Source of the DNA: Streptomyces sp. NRRL F-5630
Lineage (GTDB): Bacteria > Actinomycetota > Actinomycetes > Streptomycetales > Streptomycetaceae
Direction: 5' to 3'
Assembly (NCBI RefSeq): GCF_000719475.1
Contig: NZ_JOGO01000026.1
Coordinates: forward strand, 1 to 64,000
DNA length: 64,000 bases
Below, piece by piece: positions 1 to 12,000 of this stretch. The notes beneath the pieces were generated by a model that was not told the origin of the DNA, made no database searches, and saw nothing but the letters and a program-made list of their open reading frames with translations. A program made the position numbers and the translations under genes. Every line of letters starts with the position of its first letter. The first letter of the stretch is position 1.

Positions 1-1
1 G

Positions 2-3000
2 TCCGATCTGCCGGACGGGCTCGGCAGCGGCATCGATGCCCCTGCGCCGCCCCCGTACACGCCGCCGCCGGTGTACTCCTCCCCGGGCACCCTGAACACG
101 CTGCCCCAAGGCGGCACCGACGCGCTGTCCGCGCCACCTGACCTCAGTACACGGACACCGGGCGGCACGGGCACCACGGGCGGCACGAACAACTTCAACA
201 ACACGAACAACCTCGACAGCACGGGCAACTTCAACAGCACGAGCGGGTCGCCGGTCCCGTATCTGCCGCCGCCCACGTCGTCGCCGGACTCGCCATCGCT
301 CTCGCCCTCCACCTCCCCGGCCTCGTCCCTGCCGGACACCAACCCGCTGACATCGGGAACGACGTCCGCGCGCAACCCCGGGCCCTCGTCCAGTTCGAAC
401 ACCGACTTCACGCCCGATGTCACGCCGGACCTGGCGCCCGACGTCACGCCGGACCTGGCGCCGGTTGAGTCGCCGGACCTGACGCCGGATCCGACACGTG
501 GTGCGACCTCGGACCCGTCGAGGTCGCCCAGCGACCTCCCGCAGGGAATCCAGGCGCCGAAGGGTTCGACCTCCACCGCCCCGGACCCGAGCAGCACGAA
601 CGGGCTCAGCGACAGGGGCCTGGAGACCGGCCTCGACGACGACGCGTCGAGCGGCCAGGACGGGACACGCGAGGTCCAGAACGAGTCCACCGGTCAGGAG
701 GACCTGCCAGGACGCGGCACATCCGGCCGGAACACGAACGGACAGCCCGGCCTGGAGGACAGCCCGCACCAGCAGGTCAGCGACGCCCCGCCGGTGTCCG
801 GGGCCGAACCCGGCGCCGTCGCACCGCCGGCCCCCGTCAGCACCTCGACCGGCCCGAACGCCACGACGCCCGCACCCGGAACACAGAGCACCCCGCCCGG
901 CGCGCAGCAGGGCACGTCCGGCACGGGGAACCAGTCGCAGCAGTCCCCGCGGACCGGTTTGAACGACCCGGGCGACCTGATCGACCTGAGCGATCCGGGC
1001 GACCTACCGGACCAGCGGGCGGACCAGGACGAGGACCGTCAGCAAGAGCTGACCGACGGTACGAATCGGTCGCTCACCCCGCCGCCCCCGGGTGTCACGG
1101 ACGACACCGTCACCGACCTCGGGACGCGCACGACCACGGACACGACCGGGCCCGACACCGCCCCGGCCCCGCCACCGGGACTGCGCACGTCCTCCGACGC
1201 CCCGCGACTGGACGAGACCGCGGCGCCGCCCGCGCCCCCACGGCCGCCTCACGCCGACCTGACCGGCGACACGGACATGACCGTCCTCGACAGTGACGCG
1301 CCGACAGGTGACGCCATAACAGGCGATGTCATAACAACCCCTGATACCGATGCCGACCCCGATGGGGACGCGCCTACCGCCCGGACACCGGAGCCCGCCA
1401 TGCCCGTCGCCGATCCGGTACGGCCCGAGCAGTGGCGGGCCGGCCGCCACGACGCACCGGCCGTACCGGTGCGGACCGAACGGTTCGACCCGGCCCTGGA
1501 CCCCGGCCAGAACCCGCCGGGGCCCGGACTGCTCGACGGCAGGGACACCCTCGTCCGGATGTGGGTCCAGCGGATCCAGGCCGACGACGGCCGCTGGGTG
1601 CGAAACGTGTCCCTGCACCTGCCGGTCCGGTTCGGCGAGGGGTTCGACCCCGCCGGCCTCGCCGCGTACCAGGAACGGATCAACGGCCTCCTCACCACGC
1701 ACCTCAACAACGGACTGCTGCTTCCCGAGTCGGGCGATCAGCTTCACCTCGACCTCACGCTCACTCCCGCATCCGACCACCCCGAGGCCATCGAACTGAG
1801 CCGGACGCCCCGGCCGGACGACTCCGACCAGCTGCATCTGCGCCTCCACACCCACGACACGTCCCTCTCGCCCGAGGCCCGCGACGAGCAGCGGGAACGC
1901 GACGACGCGACCGCCCTGCACGAACTGCTCCACTACGCGGGCGTACCCGACCGGGGCCGGTCGGCCAAGGCCCTCTTCCGCCGGCTGGTGCGGCAGAGCG
2001 ACAGCTATGGCCTCATGGCCGACCACAGCCGACTGCCCGACCCGGCAGGGATCGCCGTTCCCCTCCACTACCTGCGCACCGTCGAGAGTGTCATCGACAC
2101 CGGCGCCGTCCTCCGGGACCACCCGCTCTCCGCACGGGGCACCCGGCCTCCCAGCGGCATCGACGACCCCGCACGCGCGCCGCGGATGCTGGCCCCCGCC
2201 GACCGCCCGCCGGTCCACCCGCCCTCCCAGGCCGAAAGTCCTGCCCCCGCACCGCTGCACGACAACGACCACGACGGCATCAGGCCTCCGGACCACGACC
2301 ACGTGAGGCCTCCGACTCCGCACGTGTCCGTCGTGTCCACCGATCCGTCAGCGCCCTCCCAGGAGCCGAAAGGCCAGAACGAGACGAACACCCCGCCGCC
2401 CAAGGCCCCCGGCACCGCCAAGAGGTGGATCACGGACCTGCTCGCCGAGAGCCATCCACCGGAGGTGGACCGTGACATGGCGCCCCCGTCCCGAGAACGC
2501 CGCAGCCCGGCTCAGTTCGAGGACGGCCACAGCATTCCGGCATACCTCGACGACCTCCAGGCGCTCCTGCCGCACAGCCTGACCGACGCCGAGCGCGCTC
2601 AACTCCTGGCGACCCCCGCTACGTTCGGCCAGAGCAACGTCCACCTGCGCGGCATCGATCAGGTCGTGGCAGTGATCGAGAACGAGTTGGGGCGCATCCC
2701 CGCCGCGAAGCCCGGCAAGGGGGCCGCCCAACTACTGACCGACATCCGTCGGACGCTCCGGGACAAGCCCAAGACCTTCACCGACGGCGGGCGCCCGTTC
2801 CCGTACGTCGACGCGGACGGAAACGTCCGGGTTCTCCGTATCACCACCCGCCACTACGGGAGGTGGAGTTCCTTCAAGGACGCTTTCGGCCATCCCGCGA
2901 AAATCGACAGCATGCACCGGGCCGCCGCCACGTTCGGCCTGGTGAAGAACATGCAGGCGAACGCCCAGTGGGGGGCGGGCGGCCCGATCGGCCCCGCCGG

Positions 3001-6000
3001 CACCACCATGTTCGGTGGATTCGGGCGCCTCGCCGTCCGGTTCGGTTTCATCAACAAGGTCGGCTACACGCTGACGGACCAGCGCATGAACCAGATGGAG
3101 ACCCGTACCCTCGACGGCTCCCGGGCGTATCTGGACAGCGTGTACTACGAGGTACGGGTCACTGACGCCGCCGGACACATCGTCACCGGCCTCGGGACCG
3201 GAACCGACACGGCCACCGGGAACACCACCGAGACCGGAGCGGTCGTCAGCACCAGCCCCGTCCAGGACGCGGACACCGCCAAGGACACGAGCAGCGCCGC
3301 CGGCAGGCAGGCGCTCTTCGGCCTTGCCGTTCGCCACGGGCTGCTGGTGCGCCTCCCCGACAGTGTGACGAAGCTGCCGACGCCGGGCCGGATCCCGCGG
3401 TCGATGACGCTGGACCGTGAGGCGCAGTACCGCTTCGTCCGTATCGAGGGATTCGGCCCCGTCGCGGCGATCCGGGACTGGGCCGCCGCGCGGATCGGTG
3501 CCTTGCCGGGCAGCTCCGCCTACCACGAACTGGACACATTCTTCTCGGGCGACAGCTTCCAGCGGCACGGCGGCACGATGGCGCGCGGCCGGATCACCAC
3601 CCCGCCGCTGTTCGCCGACGACAAGCGGAAGTCACCGCTCGGCGTCTTCGTGGTGGAGGAGGTGATCCCGCGCGCGGCGATCCTGTTCGGCGAGACGGAC
3701 AAGGCCGAGATGCGGGACATCAACACCTCCACCATTCGCAGCGAGCGGAACCGCGTGGAGGGGAAGAGCCTGACGGTGCAGGCCGCCGGCGGACCCGCCT
3801 TCAACTTCGCCGATCCCCTGGGCGAAGCGTTCGACCTGCGGTTGCAGGCCGGCCCGACCGGCCAGTACACCTACGCGACGACTCGTTCGACCGGCCTCGG
3901 CGGCGCCGGGACCACCAAGTCGGCGGGCCATGTGAAGGGACCCCGAACCGCCCTCTACGTAGTCGTGAAATCGGTGTACGTACGACGGAGCGGGGACGGC
4001 GGCCCGCCACGGCAGTTCCTCACCTGGAGCCTGGACCGGATGACCAGCGCCGAGGCGCGGCGACTGGCCGGCTGGGACGACGGCACGCGGCTCGCCCTGC
4101 GCCACGGCGGGCCGCCGCGCGTCCCCGCGTACCTGACCGTGGACCGGCCGCGCACCCTGGGCATGCATCGGGTGAAGGAGTTCACCTTCCCCGACGGGCG
4201 GCGCACCGACGCCCCGCCGACGGCGGCGGACGCGGTCGGCCGTACGCTGCTGGACGCGTTCGCCGACCGTGTGGTGACCGCCGTCGCCGCGCGCCGCCAG
4301 GGCCTGGTGGCACCGCTGGACCAACTTCTGCCGCCGAACCCGCCCAAGGGCTGGCGCGCCCGCTTCAACGACCTGCTCGAACGCGACCCGGGCGCTTTGC
4401 TCAAGGCGGCTCGCGGCCGGCCGGTGCCCCCGCAGTGGTCCGACCCCGCGAGGTACCGGACGGCGCTCCAGAACACCCTGCAGATCCTCGGTGTGCTGTC
4501 CCAGCAGAACGTCACGGCGAGCCTGGAGGCGCTGACCACGACCGGTCTCCGTATCCGTCTCGTCGACCCGGACGCGGTCGGGCAGACGTACTACTACGTC
4601 TGGGTGCACGGCGAGCTGACCGGGCGGAGCTACGAGGGCAGGGACATCGACGAGGGGATGCGTTTCAGCGCCCAGGGCATCGACCGGCTGGACGGTCAGG
4701 TGAGCGCGAAGCGCGGCACGGAGATCGGTTTCGAAGGCACGCTGTCGGGCCGTGACAACAACGTCGACAGCGCCGGCATGCGGGAGAACACGCTCGGGCT
4801 GACGTTGGGGGCGCGCAAGGGGTGGCAGCGGGAGGTGGAGAGTGCGTTCGGCGCGACCGTCGGGAACGAGCCCATGTCGGTGACCACGAAGCCCATGGAC
4901 CTGTACCGCTTCGACATCGCGCTCACGGCGGTCCTGGGCGGCTACTGGCGGCCCCGTGGGCTCGTCCGTGGTCTGGGCCTCGGGCTGCCGGGACTGCTGG
5001 TGCTCGACGAGCCGGTCAATGTGCTCTTCGGCCGGTCGGCGAGGGGCTTCCAGCAGGGCGGCGGCCCGGTGGCCGGAAAGGTACTGATCAGCGTTCCCAG
5101 CCAGCACGCTCCCGCCGCCGACCCGCACGCGGACGGGGCGCTCAATCCGTACACGGCCGTCGAACCGGCTCCCGTCCCCATGGCACCGGAACGCGCCCTC
5201 GCGCTGGCCAAGGGCGACCTGATGCTGCCCGCCGGGGCCGACGGCGCGGGCGGCGGCCGGCTGGCCGACCGCGGGTCCGCACTGTTCGGGGAGCTGCGCA
5301 AGCACCCGTTCGTGATCGTGAGCATGGTGCTCTCGCCCACACTGCTCGCCGGCGTCGACCGGGTCCTCAAGGAGGCGTCGGGCGGCGCCTGGCAGCTCAT
5401 GAAGGAGGGAGCGCCCACTCGTGACGCGGTCGTCCGCACCTTCACCCCCCAGTACCTGACGGCGAGCTTCGACCAGAGTTCGGGCCCTCTGGGGCTGGCG
5501 AGCAGCGGGCTGCTGGGCAAGGGTCCCGCCGGCGAGTTGTGGGGCACCTTCCGCTACGCGACCACCGTGGCCGGCCTGCGCGCCCTCACCCCGTCGATGT
5601 CGATGGACACCGAGATGACGCTCGGCGCGACCAGACAGGCGGGCGGCAAGGCGAGCAACAGCACTGCTTTCGTCTTCGGCGGCCAGTTGGTGTACGCCGC
5701 TCCCCGGCACCCCGGGCACGGTGTCATGGGCACCTACGGACTCGTCGCCAACCCGGTCTCCCTCTCGCACGGACGGAGCCGCAGCGTCGTCCGGACCGTC
5801 GTCGCCGACATGAACCGCAAGGGGTTCACCCACCAGGTGCTGGTGGCCGGGGACGTGGACCACTGGTTCGCGATGGTGACGAGCCGGCTCGGGATGGGCC
5901 GGATCGGAACCACGGCGGCGGCGAGCTCACTCGTCCCTCGGCTGGTCGCCGGAACGGCCGGGCTCTCCGTGACAACACCGGGCGGCCTGCTGGGACATCT

Positions 6001-9000
6001 GCCCGAGAAGAACGCGCACCGGCTGGGGTTGCTCGACGACGGGCTGGGCGAGGTCCCCCGGTACGCGCGCCAGCCGTGGGCGCCACAGCCGTGGATGCGC
6101 GGTACCTCGTTCGGCACGTACGCGGTGAACGCGCTGGATCCCACGCGGGCGTTGACCGCGTTCGAGGAGCGGATCCGCAAGCTGGGTCTGGACGAGGCGA
6201 GCCGGGAGCGGGTCCGGCAGTTGGTGTCGGGCCGGGCCACCCGGGCCCTGAAGGGCGAGATGACGACCACCGCTCCCGCGACGCCGGTCTCGGTCGGCGC
6301 CTGGGGCTGGGGCGGGGTGTGGATCGGCGGCCGGTGGGTGCGGGCGCGGGTCGAACTGATCCCCGGTACGCCCCGCTTCGAAGGTCTCGATCACAGTGTC
6401 GAGCTGGAGGAGAACCGCCGGGCCGTGGAAACCGTCCAGGAGGGCTCGGACTCCTCGTCCGGGGCGGACGTCGGTTTCCTCACCAGTCAGATGGTGTACA
6501 CCGGCAATCCGGACGTGGTGGGAGCCGGGCCCACCTACAGCGAGGGCGGCTCCCACAAGAAGACGGTCGCGTCGGGCCACACGACCACGTCGATCACCAT
6601 CTACCGGGCAGCGTCCACCGAACCGTACGCGGCGGTGGTCACCCCCTACCGGATGCGCATCACGCTGGAGGCGGACGACACTCCGGACGCGTCCGGCCCG
6701 GCGGGGCGGCGGGCGAAGCCGGGAGAGGAAACGGCCACGGCGTTCGACCGCTTCCGGGGCAGGCAGCGGATCGTCGAGGAGCACGACGTGGGCGAGTTGC
6801 ACGAGCACGTGCCGCTGAGCCTCATGGAACCGGTGATGCCCGCGCCCGAGTCCGGGTCCGCGGCCGCGCTGCTCCCGTTGCCGGCGGCGGATCCGGCAGC
6901 CGACCCCGCTCTGGCCAGGGCCCCTCGGCCGGCGCCCCTCCCGGCGACCGACAGGACGGTCCTGGTCCGGTACGGCGACGGTGTCGAGCGGCCGTTCACG
7001 TTCCCCGAGAACGGCATCCACCCCAAGGCGATCGTCGGAATCGAGAACATCCGGGCAGCGAACGACCTCCTCCTGACACGCGCCTACGACGCCGGCTTCT
7101 CGATCGAGGCACTGGGGGCCGAGGACGGACCCGACCCCGACGTCCTGACGGAACTTCTGCGCCGGGCCAAGCGGACCGGGCTGACACGGGTGGGCAGCGG
7201 CGCGGCGCAGGCACTGGAGGACGGCACCGGCTACATGGCGCTCACCGCGTTCTTCCCCCGCACCGTGGAGACGGACGGCTACCAGGTGGCGGGGCTGGCC
7301 GAGAAGCACCTGACTTTCACCACCGATGTCGGCGAACTGACCCTTCGTTCCACGCCCGACTTCAGCCGCGCGGTGCTGCTGACCGTCGGTGACGGCAACA
7401 AGCTCGAGGTGCTCAGACGGCACGGCGAGAACGTGAGCACCTCATCGGCGGACGAGCACTCCCAGTCCTCTTCGCTCGGCGGCGGGTTCCTGTACAACTC
7501 CCCCGACCAGGCGGGCCTCAACCAGGTGGGCATCTCCGGACCGGGGCCCAACGACCTGGACGGCGACGGGATCCCGGTCGGTGATGACCATCTGACGTCC
7601 CGCAACCTCAAGCCGAACACCGGGCGGTCGTTCCTGTTCGCGGTGCCCGCCACCTGGCTCAGCACCGGAGCCGTGCACCGCGGGCTGGTCGACTCGAAGG
7701 CGGCGCACAAGGTCGGCGGTACGTTCGGCCTCGCGCGGCCGGGGCCGCAGGCGATGACGTCCGAGGCGTACGTCGTCGCCTGGATACGGGAGGACATCGC
7801 CCGCGAACTGATGCTGATCAGCGACACCAGTTTCCCCGCGCGCGTCGGCAAGGCGTGGGACGCGGTCAAGAAGGTCAGCGCGGACTGGGTGGCGGCGGAC
7901 CAGGCGTACTGGAAGAAGCGCCGTGAGGGCTCGGCACTCCGGGAGGAGCGGACCGCCGCCCTGGTCGAGTTGAACCGGGCGAATGAGGGGGTACAGACCG
8001 CGCGCCGGACCCTCGATGCCGCGCGGGCCGAGGTCGAGGCGGCCATGGCGCCGGCGACAGCGCCGGCCGCGAAGCCGGTCCCGGCGGCGGTCCCGGCCGA
8101 GGTGACCTCGACGGGCGGTCCCTCCACTGTTCCCCGCCTTGATCCTTCCGTCGATGCGTCCATCGCCGCTTCCGTTGATCCCTCCGCCGGCCGCTCGGCC
8201 GATCCGTCGGCCGATCCGCTTGTGATCGACGCCAGGGCGCGGGAGGCGGCGGCGGTCGAGGGGCTGACCGGGGCCCTGCGTGCGGTCGACAGTGCGAAAC
8301 AGCGGGTGGCGGACGCGAACAGGGCCTTCGAGAAGGCGGGCGAGAAGCTGCGCGGGGAGCTGGTGCCGCTGCTGGACGCGGCGAACGGTCTGGCGGCCGA
8401 GTACCACCGGCTGCGCCACGCCACCGACCAGCTCACCCGCTGGCACCAGCTGATGGCCACGGAGGAGGGCCGCAAGACACTCGACGGCCGCGCCGAGCCC
8501 CCGGCGGTGACGTACGAGCCGGTCAAGAAGACCGAGAAGGCGGTCCCGCCCCGCTACAGGCGGTCCGGCGAGGGAGCGGACGCCCGCCTGATCGCCCCGG
8601 TCGTCGAGGAGAGCGCGGCCGGGGACTCGGGCCTGAGGGCCTTCGCACGCACCGGGCCGGTGGAATACGCGCTCCACGACGTGCCCAGGGACGGCGACGC
8701 GTTCTTCCACGTGCTACTGGACGGGCTGGAGCGGGCCGGGCGGGGCGATCTGCTCACGGCGGCCGGCATCGACCTGTCCGGGGCGCGGGACGCGGCGGTG
8801 GCACGGCTGCGGGAGGTGTTGGCGGCACGGCTGAGCGAGACGGGCGAGAGCGGTCTGAGCGGCTTCGTGACGGTGGACGGAACGGACACCTTCACTCCGG
8901 CCGAGGTGGCCGGAGCGGGGCTGGTGCTCGGTGAGAACACAGCCGCGCGAAGGGAGTTCGACGCGCTGGGTGTGATCCCGCACGCCGTGGACCTGAGCGA

Positions 9001-12000
9001 TGACGCCCGGACCCGGCTGGCGGCTGCCCAGCTCGGGCGCGCGGGTGGGGCGGGAGGGGAAGCGGGCTGGAACAACTCGGCTACGGACCTGTTGCCGGGG
9101 CTGGCCTCCCGGGCGTTCGGCGTGCGGATCACCGTCGTCCGGGCGGACGGGAGCTTCCAGGACTTCGCGCCGCCCGTCGACTCCGGCCGGAACGCCGGGA
9201 CGCTGGAGTCGGACCTCGATGTCGAGCCGGGCCCCGCGCCCCCGCATGTCGTGCTGAGCCTGACGGACAAGCACTTCCAGCTCGCGCTCCCGGTCACGGA
9301 CACGGACACGGAGCAGAACACGGCGGTTCCGGACAGCGCGACGCCGCCCGAGGGGCCGGGCACTGACCCCCAGGACGCCCCGCAGCCGCCGGTCACGGAC
9401 GTGCCGGTGACGGATACGCCGGCCACGGACGCGCGGCCCGAAGACACGCCCGGGGGCGGCAAGGACATCGGCAAGGAGACGGGTGAGGGCACCGGCACCG
9501 GTGCTGGTACCGACGCGGAGGTGTCCGGGGCCGGGCCGGGGCGTGGGCGGCGAGTGTCGGTACCGTTGGACGGGGAATGCGTCCTGTCCTCGTTCATGGC
9601 GAGTGCTCCGCTGCACATCCGTGACCGTCTGCCGGGTCTCTCCGAGAGTCACCCCGCCGCGTACGCGTGGCTCTCCTCGCCGGAGGCCGTGCACGACGAC
9701 CTGCGGCGGCGCACCGGGCATCCCCTGCCCACCGACCAGTCCCCCGTCGTGGCCGAGGCCATGCGCGCACACGTACTGGACCACCTCCGGCGGGCGGAGG
9801 AGAGCGGTACGGGGCTGGACCGCATGACCCGGTCGCAGTTCCGGGGACACCGGGCGGGGAACCTGGCACGCCGGTTCGACGCACTCGACCGCGAACAGCT
9901 TCTCGCTCAGCTCGCCCATCACGGTGTCACGGCCGTCACGCTCGACGCCCTCGGCGACGCCACGCTGCGGATGGCCTACGTCAACGCCCGTACCGCGCAC
10001 CGCGAGGACGGGATCAGCGACGCGGACATCCGGACCGTCGCCAGTACGGCCGAGAGCCGGGACCTGTTCACCTACCTCGACGATCGCGGTCTGCTGCCGC
10101 CGGTGACCTCCCTCGGGACCACCGGGCTGCGCACCCTGCTCGAGCGGTCCTACCCGGTCAGCGACGCGCCTCTCGACGGCGGCGAGTACGCGTCGCTGCG
10201 CCGGACCGTGGCCGACTGGTCCAGCCGCTGGAACTCCCCGGAGGGCGAGGTCCTGGTACCTCTGCTGGCGCAGGCCCTCGACCTGCGGGTGGACGTCCTG
10301 GTCGGCGGTGACGGTCCGGGCACCCGGCTGCTCACCACCGTGGGGCCGGAGACGGCCCCCAGACGGACCGAGGTCTACTACTCGGGCAACAACCACTACG
10401 ACGGCAGCGATGCCACTCCCATCGACCGGGAACGGGATTTCGGGGCGACGGTCGCCCCGAAGCGGGTCAAGGACGAGGAGCGGGACGACGCCGGGGACGT
10501 CCGGCTCAATCCGTTGTGGGTGCCGCTGGACGAGTTCAGCGCGGAGGTCCTGACCCGGAGCCAGGACGGTGTGTGGCTGTACACGGTCACAGGGGACGGA
10601 CGGGTGGTCCTGGGCAGTGAGCAGCCGTCCGCGCTGATCGAGCAGGAGCAGTTCGACCGGCTCCTGGCCGGTATGCGGGAGAAGGATCCGGGGCTGACCG
10701 CGGAGGCGCTGCGCGACAGCCTGGACGGGCTCGGGCATACGGGTGTCGCCGCCGAGTTCAGCGAAACGAGCGGCCGTACGGCAGCGGGTAAGGCCCGGGT
10801 GTCGGGCGAGTTCCGGTGGGACAAGGAACTTGACGCGTGGACGGTGAACGACAAGTCCGGCCGCTACATGAGCGACAAGGTCCGGCCGGACGTGGACCCC
10901 GAGCGGGCGACCGCCTGGCTGGAGAACGTGGCGAAACTCTTCGCCGAACGGCTCGGGGCCACGGTCGTGGCCAACCCGGTCAAGACCAAGGCCACCCCAC
11001 CAGCGCCCCCGGCCCCGGCGCCGACCTCCAACACAGAGGCCCAGGACCACAACGGGACCAAGAGGCAGATCCAAGGCCAGGATCAGACCCGAGAACGGCC
11101 TGCCGAGACGGTTGTCGCCACTCCGCCCGCCCCGGTCGGCACCTCCACCGCCGCCCCGACCGGTCCCACGGCCGAGTCCACCGCGGACAACGCGATCGCC
11201 GACGCACGCGCCGATCACGAGGAGTCGCTCACCGCCTTCGGCCGGGCGGCGCGGACCGTTGCCCTTCTCCATCAGCGCGTGAAGGCGGGCGAGGGGAGCG
11301 ACGAGGACGTCCTGCGGCTCCACGACGCACGGAAAGAGGCCGCGCAGGCGCAGCGGCGGCTCGACAACGCCCTGGACCGGCTGCGCGCTCTCGACGCCCG
11401 TGCCGCCGACGCCGCGGTGGCGGCGATCGTCCCGCGTGTTGACCGTACGGACGCCGAACGAGGGCTCACCGCCGCCTTGGTCTCAGCCGACGACCTGCCC
11501 GACGACCCGCCGCGCCTCGCACCCGACGACACCATCACCACAGCCCAACTGAACGCCGCCGAGGTCGCGTTGCGGGAGGGGCCCGCGCTCCAGGCCGCCC
11601 TCAACGGTTCCCTCCCCGTACGGGACAGCAGGCTCGGCCCCGCCGACCACGTACGACTGCTGATGGTCCGGCCCGGCCCCTGGAACGACACACTCGACTC
11701 CATCGCGGCACATGCCTCACGCCGTACCTGGCGCTCCGCCCACGACGACTTCGCACTCGCCACGGCCAGGGCCTCCGGAGTGCCGGCGGACACCGACCCG
11801 GACGAGGTGTGGTGGCGGGCTGTGTCGCTCGTCCTGCCCCTGCCCCTCCACCCCGTCCTCGTGGACTCGCGGTACGCGGGTGCGGCGTTCCGCGACGCGG
11901 TACGGCAGCTCGCGGAACACCTCGCCGTACACGGGCAGGACGCGGTCTCCGGCATCGACCTGGCGAACCGGCTACGGCATGGGCTGGGCGTTCCCCCGCT

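Noticed and set aside
3632..5863. 743-residue minus-strand frame inside the giant gene
   Set aside because: Arg/Gly/His-rich shadow caused by high third-position GC; no motifs or Shine-Dalgarno, and it is fully covered by the giant gene.
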